Shown here: in pieces, positions 46,670 through 55,810 of the stretch
Layout of the letters: each line of letters begins with the position of its first letter
Position numbering within the stretch: position 1 is the first letter of the stretch
The notes under the pieces: generated by a model
What the model was told of the DNA's origin: nothing
Databases searched by the model: none
What the model saw: the letters and a program-made list of their open reading frames with translations, nothing else
Made by a program: the position numbers and the translations under genes
Assembly (NCBI RefSeq): GCF_000024765.1
Contig: NC_013422.1
Coordinates: 887,501 to 951,500, forward strand
Direction: 5' to 3'
Length of the DNA: 64,000 bases
Source of the DNA: Halothiobacillus neapolitanus c2
GTDB taxonomy: Bacteria; Pseudomonadota; Gammaproteobacteria; Halothiobacillales; Halothiobacillaceae

Positions 46670-46681
46670 ATTGTGAACAAT
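46670..46681. promoter_or_regulatory. Candidate operator ATTGTGAACAAT upstream of uraH-xdh
   Basis: It matches ATTGTNNACAAT with perfect 5-bp arms, 31 bp before the uraH start, a position where a repressor could block RNA polymerase. See also 18558, 46883 and 55365. Confidence 0.6.
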
Positions 46682-46882
46682 CCTAGAGCAGTTTCTGTCA
46701 TTTCCAAAGTGAATATTTTGTGTTTCCGCCAAAAATTTGCTCTTGATATAACTGTATGGATGTCTATTTATGTTTGGTTTAAGAGACTGATCACTGTTTG
46801 TAAATCAAGTATAAACCTTGATTTATCTTTGACTTGATCGCAGGGTTGCATCTCTCGATTTAATACGTGACCCGTGCGAATA

Positions 46883-46894
46883 ATTGTGTACAAT
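46883..46894. promoter_or_regulatory. Candidate operator ATTGTGTACAAT upstream of the amidase gene
   Basis: Perfect 5-bp arms, 40 bp before the amidase start on the other side of the same 296-bp divergent region as the 46670 site. The adjacent TGTGCACA (46897-46904) is itself palindromic. Two sites in one divergent region suggest both operons respond to the same regulator. Confidence 0.6.
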
Positions 46895-46934
46895 TGTGTG
46901 CACATTTTGTTTTATCATATTCCTGAGAGTGGTG

Positions 46935-48110
46935 ATGAATATCCAGCAGGGTGTATTGCAAGAACTGAATCTGAGTTCGGTTGACACCACCGATGCCCGC
47001 TTATGCGGGTTGCGGGTCGGTGTTAAGGATCTGTTCGATATCGCGGGCATTCCGACCTCGGCAGGTAACCCTGACTGGCTGGCGACACATGCAGTGCCTG
47101 AACATACGGCGCCTGCTGTTCTTCAGCTCATGCACGCCGGTGCACACATTGTGGCCAAAACCCTAACAGATGAGTTGGCCTACAGCCTCAACGGTATCAA
47201 TACGCACTATGGCACACCTATAAACGCGGCTTCACCAGAGCGGTTGCCGGGCGGCTCCAGCAGTGGTTCAGCTGCGATGGTGGCTCATGGGCTGGCCGAC
47301 ATCGGTCTGGGAACGGATACGGGAGGTTCGATTCGTGTGCCGTCCAGTTACAACGGGTTGTTCGGTTTGCGGCCCACGCATGGTGTGATTTCGGTCGAAC
47401 ACATGGTCGGATTGGCGCCGTCGTTCGACACCGTTGGATGGATGACTCGGGATCTGGGTACCTTGGCCGATGTTGCTGATGTGCTGTTGCCTGAACAGCA
47501 GCCTATCGAACTCAAAAATTTGTGCATCCTCAAGCCGCAGATTGATTGCCTTGAGGATTGGGACCTTCGCGCCAGTGCTTGGCTGGCGACGAACGGACCC
47601 CTATTCGAATCGATTCATGAGGTCGTGGTGCCACGGTCTTTACTGCAATTGGCAAGTCAGACGTTCCGTATCTTGCAGGGGGCTGAAATCTGGCATACGC
47701 ACGGCGCTTGGGTGAGCGAAGCCCGCCCCAGGTTTGCAGCGGATATCAGAGAGCGGATGAACTGGTGCCAGTCTATTACATCAGTCCAGATCGAGCAGGC
47801 TGCACGTGATCGCATTGAAATCACTCAAATTCTGTCGCATTGGCTTGATGGCGAACATACCTTGGCCATCTTGCCGACCACACCTGGTGCCGCGCCATTG
47901 TTGACCGAGTCGGCAGAGTGTCTGGCGGACTATCGCGTGGCCTTGATGGGTCTGACTGCCTTGGCTGGATTGTCGTCGCGACCTCAACTTCATCTGCCGG
48001 TATTAAGCGATCACGGCGCGCCTTGGGGCCTATCGTTAATTGGACACAGAAATACAGATCGTTCGTTAATTGGTTTGGCGCACAAATTTAAAGGAATGGT
48101 TCATGATTAA
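46935..48110 (+). CDS. Amidase-signature family hydrolase
   Basis: A 391-residue amidase with the Ser-cisSer-Lys triad: Lys31 (VGVKDLFDIAG), Ser108 region (LPGGSSSGSAAM) and Ser132 (DTGGSIRVPSS). It is shorter than AtzE/HpxY (469 aa) and lacks an obvious AtzG partner. It leads the rightward operon amidase-TSUP-pucG-allC-rraA-like, so it probably acts on an amide in ureide breakdown, such as oxamate, oxalurate, formamide or a ureidoglycine product. I chose ATG 46935 (GAGAGTGG upstream) over upstream non-ATG starts. Confidence 0.82.
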   Translation: MNIQQGVLQELNLSSVDTTDARLCGLRVGVKDLFDIAGIPTSAGNPDWLATHAVPEHTAPAVLQLMHAGAHIVAKTLTDELAYSLNGINTHYGTPINAASPERLPGGSSSGSAAMVAHGLADIGLGTDTGGSIRVPSSYNGLFGLRPTHGVISVEHMVGLAPSFDTVGWMTRDLGTLADVADVLLPEQQPIELKNLCILKPQIDCLEDWDLRASAWLATNGPLFESIHEVVVPRSLLQLASQTFRILQGAEIWHTHGAWVSEARPRFAADIRERMNWCQSITSVQIEQAARDRIEITQILSHWLDGEHTLAILPTTPGAAPLLTESAECLADYRVALMGLTALAGLSSRPQLHLPVLSDHGAPWGLSLIGHRNTDRSLIGLAHKFKGMVHD

Positions 48111-48200
48111 TATTGCGCTTGCCCTGACTTACCGTCACGGCATTTCGTCTTTAATTCAGAAACCAATCGCTCGCTACGCCAATCGCCAGGATGTTTTTTC

Positions 48201-49019
48201 ATGACCGCTCTGATTGATTTTTTACCCTTTGCCGTATTGCTGGCGGTTACCGGTGTCGCGGCCGGATTGTTGGCAGGGTTGCTCGGGCTGGGCGGCGGCA
48301 TCGTTATGGTGCCGGTGTTGTTCTTTATTTTTCAGGCCATGGGCGTCGGCTCACTGGACGCGATGAGTATGGCTACGGGAACGTCCTTGGCCGGGATGAT
48401 TCCGACTGCCATTTCTTCCGTGCGTGCGCATCACCGCAAAGGGAACGTGGATGTCGGGATTTTTCGGACGTGGTGGATTTTTATTCTGATCGGCGTCATT
48501 ACCGGCAGTGTGTTGGTCACCCAGTTCCGGAGTCGCTGGTTTGTCGTGCTTTTTGCGCTGATCGCTTTATTCGTAGCCATTCGAATGTTCCTGCATAAAA
48601 CCGTCGCAGCACAGGCATTACCCCGGTTGATCTGGCAGCGGATATCGGCGTTTATGCTTGGCTTCTTGTCTGTGATGTCCGGATTGGGTGGCGGCACCAT
48701 CGGTGTGCCCTTGCTGACTCGCTTTCATGTACCCGCGCATCGGGCTGTTGGGAGTGCGGCTGCTTTCGGGCTTGTGATCGCCATCCCCGGTGCGCTGGTG
48801 ATGTTGGTTTTAGGCCAATCTCCGGCGGATGCCCCGTTGGGCACGGTCGGTTTGGTCAACTTACCTGCATTGTTGACTATGGTGCCGCTCAGTATTCTAT
48901 TCGCGCCCGTGGGCGTGAAACTGGGGGCTCGCTTACCTGCTCAGCAGTTGAAGAAGGTTTTTGCGGTGGTGCTGGCTATTACCGGCATACGCATGTTGTT
49001 GTCGGCTTTAGGTATTTAG
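48201..49019 (+). CDS. TSUP (TauE/SafE) family membrane permease
   Basis: A 272-residue protein with about eight membrane helices and duplicated glycine-rich motifs, GLLAGLLGLGGGIVMVPVLF and SVMSGLGGGTIGVPLLTRFH, the TSUP hallmark. Family members move sulfonates, sulfite or organic anions such as sulfoacetate. In a ureide operon it may export or import an organic acid such as oxalate or glyoxylate (inference). The amidase lies 90 bp upstream and pucG 39 bp downstream. Confidence 0.9.
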   Translation: MTALIDFLPFAVLLAVTGVAAGLLAGLLGLGGGIVMVPVLFFIFQAMGVGSLDAMSMATGTSLAGMIPTAISSVRAHHRKGNVDVGIFRTWWIFILIGVITGSVLVTQFRSRWFVVLFALIALFVAIRMFLHKTVAAQALPRLIWQRISAFMLGFLSVMSGLGGGTIGVPLLTRFHVPAHRAVGSAAAFGLVIAIPGALVMLVLGQSPADAPLGTVGLVNLPALLTMVPLSILFAPVGVKLGARLPAQQLKKVFAVVLAITGIRMLLSALGI

Positions 49020-49058
49020 TTTGTCTTTCCGTTAGATGTTATTTGAAAGAAGGTTGTT

Positions 49059-50288
49059 ATGTCTGAGCAATTCGAGCAAATAAACCCCCCGGCACGACTA
49101 CTGATGGGACCGGGTCCGATCAACGCCGACCCACGCGTTTTGCGGGCAATGTCGGCGCAACTGCTGGGCCAATACGACCCAGCAATGACAGGCTATATGA
49201 ACGAGACTATGGCGCTGTACCGGCAGGTATTTAAAACGGAAAACCAGTGGACACTGCTGATCGACGGCACCTCCCGTGCCGGGATTGAGTCGGTGTTGGT
49301 CTCGCTCATCGAGCCGGGCGATAAGGTTTTGATCCCGATTTATGGACGTTTTGGTCACCTCCTCAATGAAATCGCCCTGCGCTGCGGCGCGGAGGTACAC
49401 ACGATTGAAACCGAGTGGGGCGCGGTGTTCACCCCCGAACAGATTGAAGAAGCGATTATCAAAGTTAGACCCAAGCTGCTCGCCATCGTGCAGGGCGATA
49501 CCTCGACCACCATGCTGCAACCGCTGGAAGAATTGGGTGCGATTTGTCGTCGGTACGATGTGCTGTTTTACAGTGATGCCACCGCCTCGATCGGCGGCAA
49601 TCCGTTCGAAACCGATGCTTGGGGTCTGGATGCGGTATCGGTGGGTTTGCAAAAATGCCTTGGTGGCCCGTCGGGCAGTGCGCCCGTCACGTTGAGCGCC
49701 CGTTATGTGGATGAGGTGCGCAAACGGCATCATATCGAAGCCGGTATTCGGGATCGCCACCATGCCGAAGGCAAAGGATCGATGATTCGTTCGAACTATT
49801 TTGATCTACCCATGATTCTTGATTACTGGGGCGATGAGCGACTCAACCACCACACTGAAGCGACATCGATGCTTTACTGCGCCCGCGAATGCGCGCGAAT
49901 TTTGATGCAGGAAGGATTGGAGCAATCCATCGCGCGGCATCGTTTGCAAGGTGACGCCATGGCGCAGGGCTTGGCGGCCATGAATCTTGAGCTCTTCGGT
50001 GACCAGACGAACAAAATGAACAATATCGTTGGTGTGTATATTCCAGATAGTGTGGCTGGCGAAGCGGTGCGAAGCGTCATGCTGGAGGATTTCGGTATTG
50101 AAATTGGCACCTCCTTCGGCCCACTCAAAGGTAAAATCTGGCGTATCGGCACCATGGGTTATAACGCGCGTAAAGACGCTGTGTTGGTCACACTATCCGC
50201 ACTTGAAAACGTGCTGCGACGTATGGGGCATAAGTGCACAGCTGGTGCCGGGGTGGATGCAGCGATGGCCGTGTACAGTGGCCAATGA
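49059..50288 (+). CDS. pucG: Ureidoglycine-glyoxylate aminotransferase (PucG-type, class V)
   Basis: A 409-residue PLP enzyme: N-terminal RLLMGPGPINADPRVLRAMS, FYSDATASIGGNPFETDAWG with the PLP Asp, and Lys in VGLQKCLGGPSG as Schiff-base residue. The closest family is PucG (UGXT), which transaminates S-ureidoglycine with glyoxylate to give oxalurate and glycine. That places it directly between the allantoate amidohydrolase (next gene) and the HpxXYZ/HpxW-like genes elsewhere in the window. Serine-glyoxylate or alanine-glyoxylate aminotransferases are related alternatives, but the neighbours favour UGXT. Confidence 0.88.
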   Translation: MSEQFEQINPPARLLMGPGPINADPRVLRAMSAQLLGQYDPAMTGYMNETMALYRQVFKTENQWTLLIDGTSRAGIESVLVSLIEPGDKVLIPIYGRFGHLLNEIALRCGAEVHTIETEWGAVFTPEQIEEAIIKVRPKLLAIVQGDTSTTMLQPLEELGAICRRYDVLFYSDATASIGGNPFETDAWGLDAVSVGLQKCLGGPSGSAPVTLSARYVDEVRKRHHIEAGIRDRHHAEGKGSMIRSNYFDLPMILDYWGDERLNHHTEATSMLYCARECARILMQEGLEQSIARHRLQGDAMAQGLAAMNLELFGDQTNKMNNIVGVYIPDSVAGEAVRSVMLEDFGIEIGTSFGPLKGKIWRIGTMGYNARKDAVLVTLSALENVLRRMGHKCTAGAGVDAAMAVYSGQ

Positions 50289-50289
50289 A

Positions 50290-51531
50290 ATGTCGCGTGT
50301 GATTGAACGATGTGAAGTGCTGGCGCAGATTTCCGATAGCACGGACAGTATCTCCCGTTTGTATCTTTCGCCCGCCTATCGGGAGGGATTGCTGCTCGTT
50401 GAGCAATGGATGCAGGCAGCGGGTATGTCCACTTGGGTCGATGCGGTGGGCAATCAATGGGGGCGTTTCGCCGCGGTTGATCCGGATGCACCGGTTCTCA
50501 TTATCGGCTCGCATCTGGACACCATTCCGAATGCCGGAAAATTTGACGGCATCCTCGGTGTCGTTTGCGGTATTGAAGTGGTGGCTCGTCTTCAGGCTGC
50601 TGGAAGTACCCTGCCATTTCATATTGATGTCGTCGGTTTCGGCGATGAAGAAGGTGTACGTTTCCCAATCAGCATGCTTGGTGCACGAGCGGTGTGCGGC
50701 CAGTGGCAACCCGAATGGCTGGAACTGGCCGATGCGGCGGGCGTGACGGTTCGCGAGGCCTTACTAACCTGCGGACTGGACCCTTCAAAAATAGGCGAAG
50801 CCAGTCGGGTCAACGATCGTTTACTGGGATATTGGGAAATACATATGGAGCAGGGGCCAGTGCTGGAACAGGAATCGCTCCCAGTCGGGATCGTTTCGGC
50901 GATTGCCGGTGCCTGCCGCAGCCGAATTTGCTTTACGGGTGACGCCGGCCACGCTGGTACGGTGCCCATGAATCTACGCCACGATGCCTTGAATGCTGCG
51001 GCTGAATTCGCTTTATCGGTTGAACGCTTCGCTATTACCGAAGGTGTGGTGGGCACGGTCGGGCAGTTCAGCGTGTTTCCCGGTGCCGTGAACGTCATTC
51101 CCGCCAAGGCAGAATGCAGCCTGGATTTGCGCAGCATAGACGACGACGTGTTGGCGCGTGTCCTGAGTGAAATGCAGACGACGAGCCGGGCGGCCAGCGC
51201 CCAGCGTGGTGTTACAGTGGAATGGGATGTGTACCACCGAGCCGAAGCGCGGCACTGCGCACCGCATTTTGTGGCCCTGTTCGAGCAAGCAGTCGCCAAG
51301 CATGGCCAGCCGGTTCGTGTTCTGCCAAGCGGAGCGGGACATGACGCTATGCTGATGGCAAACATCACCGATATGGCGATGTTGTTCGTGCGTTGCAAAG
51401 GCGGTATTAGTCACAATCCGGGTGAATTCGTTTCGGCTAACGATGCGGAAGTTGCTGTCGATACGGTATTGATTGCGCTGGAAGAGTTGGCTAAAACCCA
51501 TACTGCTGATACGCGGAGTACAGCATCATGA
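50290..51531 (+). CDS. allC: Allantoate amidohydrolase-type M20 hydrolase
   Basis: A 413-residue M20/hydantoinase-carbamoylase enzyme. Metal-site motifs: IIGSHLDTIPNAGKFDGILG, VVGFGDEEGVRFP, WEIHMEQGP, and DAGHAGTVPMNLRHDA in the dimerisation domain, with GAGHDAMLMA and GISHNPGEFV near the end. These fit allantoate amidohydrolase, yielding S-ureidoglycine for PucG. Starts at ATG 50290, one base after the pucG TGA (50286-50288); the longer frame inside pucG was discarded. N-carbamoyl-amino-acid hydrolase is the main alternative. Confidence 0.9.
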   Translation: MSRVIERCEVLAQISDSTDSISRLYLSPAYREGLLLVEQWMQAAGMSTWVDAVGNQWGRFAAVDPDAPVLIIGSHLDTIPNAGKFDGILGVVCGIEVVARLQAAGSTLPFHIDVVGFGDEEGVRFPISMLGARAVCGQWQPEWLELADAAGVTVREALLTCGLDPSKIGEASRVNDRLLGYWEIHMEQGPVLEQESLPVGIVSAIAGACRSRICFTGDAGHAGTVPMNLRHDALNAAAEFALSVERFAITEGVVGTVGQFSVFPGAVNVIPAKAECSLDLRSIDDDVLARVLSEMQTTSRAASAQRGVTVEWDVYHRAEARHCAPHFVALFEQAVAKHGQPVRVLPSGAGHDAMLMANITDMAMLFVRCKGGISHNPGEFVSANDAEVAVDTVLIALEELAKTHTADTRSTAS

Positions 51532-52004
51532 GTTGGCAGACGGCCGACCTTTGTGATTTGCACCGCTCACTCCTGCAGGTGGCCGAGCCGGTGTTCCATT
51601 CCTATGGCGGGCTCAGCCGGATCAAAGCTTCTCTTGTGACTGTGAAACTATATGAAGACAACCGTGCCCTGCGTGCGTTGTTGAGCCAGCCGGGCGAGTG
51701 GCGTGCCATTGCCGTGGACGTTGGTGGCGAGTACTGCGCTGTGTTGGGCGACATCATGGCCGGGCTGGCCGTGGAGAATGGCTGGAAGGCCTTGCTTATC
51801 AATGGCTATATCCGCGATTCCGCACAAATAAGAACCATGCCGCTAGGTATCTGGGCGTTGGGTACGTGCCCGATGAAAAGTGCAAAAGTCGCCGACGGCA
51901 CGACGCAGGTGCCGCTGGCGCTCTGCGGCCTCTCGATCACCCCTGGTGATTTCCTGTACGCGGACGAGGACGGGGTGCTGATTGCGCCGCATCATTTGAC
52001 CTGA
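51528..52004 (+). CDS. RraA-like / HMG-aldolase family protein
   Basis: A 158-residue RraA-fold protein: VFHSYGGLSRIKASLVTVKL, AVDVGGEYCAVLGDIMAGLA, GWKALLINGYIRDSAQIRTM and FLYADEDGVLIAP are characteristic. Homologues are either RNase E regulators or 4-hydroxy-4-methyl-2-oxoglutarate/oxaloacetate aldolases; Asp in IRDS and Asp-Glu in ADEDG are at metal positions. It overlaps allC by 4 bp (ATGA), so a catabolic role on a 2-oxo acid from ureide breakdown looks likelier than RNase control. Confidence 0.82.
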   Translation: MSWQTADLCDLHRSLLQVAEPVFHSYGGLSRIKASLVTVKLYEDNRALRALLSQPGEWRAIAVDVGGEYCAVLGDIMAGLAVENGWKALLINGYIRDSAQIRTMPLGIWALGTCPMKSAKVADGTTQVPLALCGLSITPGDFLYADEDGVLIAPHHLT

Positions 52005-52090
52005 GTTTGGTCATCTCGCTTTTCCTTACTTGCCATCCCCCGCTTGGGCTTGCGGCTCAAAGAGGGAGATTCATGCCGCCTCAATGCAGC

Positions 52091-53122
52091 TTAGGCTGTG
52101 GCTTCGTCGTGAACGGTTTCGATTTTGTCCAACCATTCCAGCTTTTCCGATTCGGACAGAAACGATGCGCGGATCGAATTCCGAGCAAGTTCGGTCACTT
52201 CATCCCAAGTCAAATCCAGCCCCGTTTGCACTGCAATAAAATTGTCCAGCAGATAACCGCCAAAATAAGCCGGGTCGTCGGAACTAACCGTCATGCATAG
52301 GCCTCGATCGAGCAGACGTTTGAGGTTATGCCCTTTGATGTCATCAAATACGGCCAGTTTGATGTTTGACAGTGGACATACGGTCAAGGGCATCTGTTCT
52401 GCAGCCAGTCGACGGCAGAGTTCGTCATCCGATTCGCAGCCGACGCCATGATCGATACGCGCTACATGCAGCAGATCCAGCGCTTCCCAGATGTAACTTG
52501 CAGGCCCTTCCTCACCCGCATGCGCGACGGTGAGTAAGCCTTCTGCGCGCGCTTTGTCGAATACTTCGCTGAACTTGGATGGTGGATTGCCTTTTTCACT
52601 GGAATCGAGCCCGACCGCGCAAAAAAAATCACGATACGGCAGCAGAGCATGCAATGTCTCCATGGCTGCCTCGGCGCTTAAGTGCCTCAAAAAGCAGGGA
52701 ATCAGCCGGCTGGTGATGCCGAATTCTTTCTGCCCCTTAGCCAGTGCACGATTGATGCCCTCGAACACAGCCGCCAATGAAATGCCGCGATCAGTATGAC
52801 TTTGCGGATCGAAGAAAATCTCGGTGTGCACAACACCGTCTTCATGCGCGTGCCGCAGATAGTTATAGGTCAGTTCGAAGAAGTCGTCGGCTTCGATCAG
52901 CACCTTCACGCCCTGGTAATAGATATTAAGAAAAGATTGCAGATCCTGGAAGTTGTAAGCCTGTCTCAAGGTGCCCGCGTCCGGGTAATCAAGCACGATA
53001 CCGTTTTTCTCGGCCAGCTCGAACACCATTTCGGGTTCAAGTGTGCCTTCGATATGAACATGCAATTCCGCTTTGGGCTGGGCGCGAAGTGCATCTTTTG
53101 CAATTGTTTTCAGATTGTTCAT
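52091..53122 (-). CDS. Adenine deaminase (adenosine-deaminase family)
   Basis: A 343-residue zinc hydrolase. Motifs: PKAELHVHIEGTLEPEMVFE (zinc His pair), VAHAGEEGP, ARIDHGVGCESD and VSSDDPAYFGGYL. The SSDDPAYFGGY segment and overall sequence are typical of adenine deaminases in this family (as PA0148 of Pseudomonas) rather than of adenosine deaminases, so it likely makes hypoxanthine for XdhAB. ATG 53122 with GGAG upstream is preferred over an extension of 18 residues. It converges with the rraA-like gene. The next gene upstream, in the same direction, encodes a BMP-type binding protein. Confidence 0.88.
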   Translation of the reverse strand: MNNLKTIAKDALRAQPKAELHVHIEGTLEPEMVFELAEKNGIVLDYPDAGTLRQAYNFQDLQSFLNIYYQGVKVLIEADDFFELTYNYLRHAHEDGVVHTEIFFDPQSHTDRGISLAAVFEGINRALAKGQKEFGITSRLIPCFLRHLSAEAAMETLHALLPYRDFFCAVGLDSSEKGNPPSKFSEVFDKARAEGLLTVAHAGEEGPASYIWEALDLLHVARIDHGVGCESDDELCRRLAAEQMPLTVCPLSNIKLAVFDDIKGHNLKRLLDRGLCMTVSSDDPAYFGGYLLDNFIAVQTGLDLTWDEVTELARNSIRASFLSESEKLEWLDKIETVHDEATA

Positions 53123-53242
53123 TGTTTTTCTCCGCATAAAAGAAAACAGACGAATCATTCGTCTGTTTAAAATCAAGATGCAACTCTTTGATCGGAATGG
53201 TACGTAGGCAAATAGCCTACAGGATCTGCACTATCAGAGGAT

Positions 53243-54313
53243 CTACTTTGGAATAGTTCCTTCCACACCCTTGACATAAAAGTTAATGGATAATAATTGA
53301 TCCAATGGCATTTTTTCGCCCGCTGGCACAACCGTTTTGCCTTCTTGATTGACTATCGGTCCTGTAAATGGGACGAGTGTGCCGTCAATAATGGCTTGTT
53401 CTTTTGCATGGAAATCCTTTGCGACTTTCTCTGGAACATTTGAATGCAGCGGTGTCAAAACCACCATGCCTTCTTTGATCCCCCACAGGGTGTTGTCGGG
53501 TTTCCAAGTGCCGTCCAAAACTTTTTTAACTTCCATCGTGTAGTATTTTGACCAATTTAATGTGCTTGCTGTCAATTGTGCTTTGGGGCCGTACTTGGAC
53601 ATATCCGAATCCCAGCCAAAGGCGTAAACCCCTTTTTCTTCCGCCGTTTGGACAACAGCCGGAGAATCTGTGTTTTGCGCGAGCACATCAGCACCTTGAG
53701 CGATCATCGTTTCAGCAGCCTGGCGCTCGCGTGCTGGGTCGTACCAACTACTCACCCAGATGACCTTAGTTTTGATCTTCGGATTTACGCTCTGCGCGCC
53801 TAGGGTGTAGGCATTAATGTTGCGGACTACTTCTGGTACAGGGTAGGAGCCTACGAAGCCAAGAATATTACTTTTTGTCATTTCCCCTGCCAAAACACCC
53901 AACATATAGGCACCTTCCCAACTCCGCGCCTGGTAGATCCCGACGTTCTTCGCCATCTTGTAACCAGTGGCGTGCTCGAAGTAGGTGTTTGGGAACGCTT
54001 TGGCCACTTTCAGCGTGGGGTTCATGAAACCAAACGAGGTTGTGAAAATAATCTTGTTACCATCGGCGGCCAATTGGCGGATGACGCGCTCTGCGTCCGA
54101 GCTTTCAGGTACGTTTTCAACAAAGGTGGATTTCACTTTATCACCTAGCGCTTTTTTCATGGCTAGCCGACCTTGATCGTGGGCGTAGGTCCAGCCACCA
54201 TCACCCACCGGGCCGACGTAAACGAAACCGACCTTGATCGGTTCATCCGCATGTACGGCGGATACCAGGCCCGTCGAAAGTGCGCATCCAAGTAATATTG
54301 CTTTTAAATTCAT
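53243..54313 (-). CDS. BMP-family ABC transporter substrate-binding protein, paralogue 2
   Basis: A 356-residue periplasmic protein with a Sec leader (MNLKAILLGCALSTGLVSAV, cleavage near VHA). Motifs: IKVGFVYVGPVGDGGWTYAH, KIIFTTSFGFMNPTLKVAKA, VRNINAYTLGAQSVNPK and DVLAQNTDSPAVVQ. It lacks adjacent ATPase and permease genes and could complement the orphan transporter at 22053-25628. ATG 54313 with AGAGGAA upstream. It lies 38 bp downstream of the second tsx-like gene, the same tsx-BMP order as at 36703-38805. Confidence 0.92.
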   Translation of the reverse strand: MNLKAILLGCALSTGLVSAVHADEPIKVGFVYVGPVGDGGWTYAHDQGRLAMKKALGDKVKSTFVENVPESSDAERVIRQLAADGNKIIFTTSFGFMNPTLKVAKAFPNTYFEHATGYKMAKNVGIYQARSWEGAYMLGVLAGEMTKSNILGFVGSYPVPEVVRNINAYTLGAQSVNPKIKTKVIWVSSWYDPARERQAAETMIAQGADVLAQNTDSPAVVQTAEEKGVYAFGWDSDMSKYGPKAQLTASTLNWSKYYTMEVKKVLDGTWKPDNTLWGIKEGMVVLTPLHSNVPEKVAKDFHAKEQAIIDGTLVPFTGPIVNQEGKTVVPAGEKMPLDQLLSINFYVKGVEGTIPK

Positions 54314-54349
54314 GGTTAGTTTCCTCTGCAAAAGTTGATCGGATCGTTA

Positions 54350-55104
54350 TTTTAGAAGTGGTATTCGACGCGGACCATGGGTGTTTTGGCGAAAGCGCCG
54401 GAGCCTGCGGGTCCGTTGGCATCGTTACCGAATTTATTCTTCCAGTACTGATATTCGATGCCGGCCTTGAAGGTGCCTGGTTTATCCCAGAACAGCTTGC
54501 CGACATCGGCCATGATTTGGGCATCGATATTGATTTCGGTTTTGGTTTGAGCGCCGAATTCATCCTTCCCTTTAGGCGCAATCAGGTTGGCATATCCCTC
54601 GAAGGAGAAAGCGGAGTTTCCGATAGGGATACCCCAAGCGGCAGTCAGCATGGGGTGAACCTTATAGGAATAGCGAGAGACGCAGGTATTGGTGTAATCG
54701 TTGCAGGGTGCATTGCTTTCCCATAGGGCCAACAGGCTCACATTGAGGAAGCCTGGCACATCGAACATCACGGTTGGGCCGAGGACAAGCATTCGTTTTT
54801 TCGAGTTATAGCCGGCATCTGTTTTCGTATTGAAATCGAAACCGCTGGTAATACCGAAGCCTTTAGCCACACCAACCTTCAGATCCTTGTTCATGATCTT
54901 GCCGATATCGAGCGTATTACGGTAGACCGCATAGACCTCCTGAGCGCCTGACTTACCATCGGGGCCAGAAGGATCCTTGCTATCGGAGAACAGCGCATCG
55001 ATGCTGAAGAAGTTGGTACCGTACTTGAAGCCACTGACGTGGCTGAAGTTCAGGATATTTTTAGAGATATCATTGCCTTCATAGGGTTCGGCGAACTTGG
55101 TGCC
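54350..55104. repeat. 755-bp identical duplication, copy B (partner 37859-38613)
   Basis: Identical to 37859-38613 on the same strand, 16,491 bp away. Identity begins 2 bp after the stop codon of the porin gene and ends inside the mature N-terminus. Recombination between these direct repeats would delete or excise the 16.5 kb between them. Confidence 0.95.
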
Positions 55105-55266
55105 GTAGCGCCAGCTCAGTGAAGTATCACTCCAGTCTGCGGCCTGGGCTGCTGTGCCTAGGGCCATGCTCAGGGCTAGCGCGCTGAATGTGGCAACAGT
55201 CAGAGGGCGACGCGACATGGGTCGGGACTTCTGCTGTGCAATAACGGGGTTTGGTTGGAATGACAT
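54352..55266 (-). CDS. Tsx-like outer-membrane nucleoside channel, copy 2
   Basis: A 304-residue precursor with the same mature protein as copy 1 (from ADWSDTSLSW to VRVEYHF) but a conventional leader, ending SALALSMALGTAAQA. ATG 55266 is chosen because AGGAG lies just upstream; an earlier GTG at 55299 is less likely. It heads the unit tsx-BMP-adenine deaminase and has the palindrome ATTGTTCACAAT about 100 bp upstream, so it may be regulated with the purine regulon. Confidence 0.88.
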   Translation of the reverse strand: MSFQPNPVIAQQKSRPMSRRPLTVATFSALALSMALGTAAQAADWSDTSLSWRYGTKFAEPYEGNDISKNILNFSHVSGFKYGTNFFSIDALFSDSKDPSGPDGKSGAQEVYAVYRNTLDIGKIMNKDLKVGVAKGFGITSGFDFNTKTDAGYNSKKRMLVLGPTVMFDVPGFLNVSLLALWESNAPCNDYTNTCVSRYSYKVHPMLTAAWGIPIGNSAFSFEGYANLIAPKGKDEFGAQTKTEINIDAQIMADVGKLFWDKPGTFKAGIEYQYWKNKFGNDANGPAGSGAFAKTPMVRVEYHF

Positions 55267-55622
55267 ATCCAGGCTCCTTGGTCTTTTTTGAAATAACACG
55301 AACTCAATTGGCGACTAAAATTCACGCTTATTGTGATCATTAATGTATGCACAGTGTGTGCCAAATTGTTCACAATCTAGCAATCCAATGATATTAAGAG
55401 GATTTAGGTTCTTATTGAGCGACCCATCCATGGCTCTTTTAACTAAATTGGTGCGATTGGTCATAAATGGCGCACCTAAATTGGGATTTTGATTGCTGCG
55501 GTGACCGCTTTTCTTGCTTGTGATGAAATGCGTTACAGGTCTTTTGTCTGCGGAAGGATGGGGATCTTGACCGAAATTGCACACATTTGATGGATGAGCA
55601 TCTGGTCTTGTTTCGTGCGCCT
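55267..55622. other. Intergenic region upstream of tsx-like copy 2
   Basis: About 356 bp lacking a credible gene. It contains the candidate operator at 55365-55376 preceded by ATGTATGCACAGTGTGTGCC. Small ORFs on the minus strand show no recognisable family. The promoter of tsx copy 2 is expected here. Confidence 0.5.
55365..55376. promoter_or_regulatory. Candidate operator ATTGTTCACAAT upstream of tsx copy 2
   Basis: Fourth occurrence of ATTGTNNACAAT with perfect arms, about 100 bp before the tsx-like start. It links the second porin/adenine-deaminase unit to the same putative regulon as uraH-xdh and gntR-puu. Confidence 0.55.
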
Positions 55623-55787
55623 AGGAGCCTGTCGGACTTTAGGGAAATCGGCTGCAAATACATCTGGACGGCTCATATTTCACCGCTTTCTTGGGCAATA
55701 GAACCCGCTATTACCCTGCAAAAGCGGCAAAATCTGCCCTCGCCCAGCTAGATTTTCGCTTCGATTCCTAAAGTCCGACAGGCTCCT
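55623..55787. mobile_element. 165-bp MITE-like element with 21-bp perfect terminal inverted repeats
   Basis: AGGAGCCTGTCGGACTTTAG plus G (55623-55643) is the exact reverse complement of 55767-55787. The interior (123 bp) has no coding capacity. The structure is that of a non-autonomous miniature element mobilised by an unlinked transposase. No clear target duplication: flanks are CGCCT on the left and CGGTT on the right. Confidence 0.8.
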
Positions 55788-55810
55788 CGGTTTAAGTGCA
55801 CGCTGGTTGC

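Noticed and set aside
55315-55584. 89-residue minus-strand frame upstream of the tsx copy 2 gene
   Set aside because: No family resemblance, poor start context, and it covers the candidate operator and likely promoter region.
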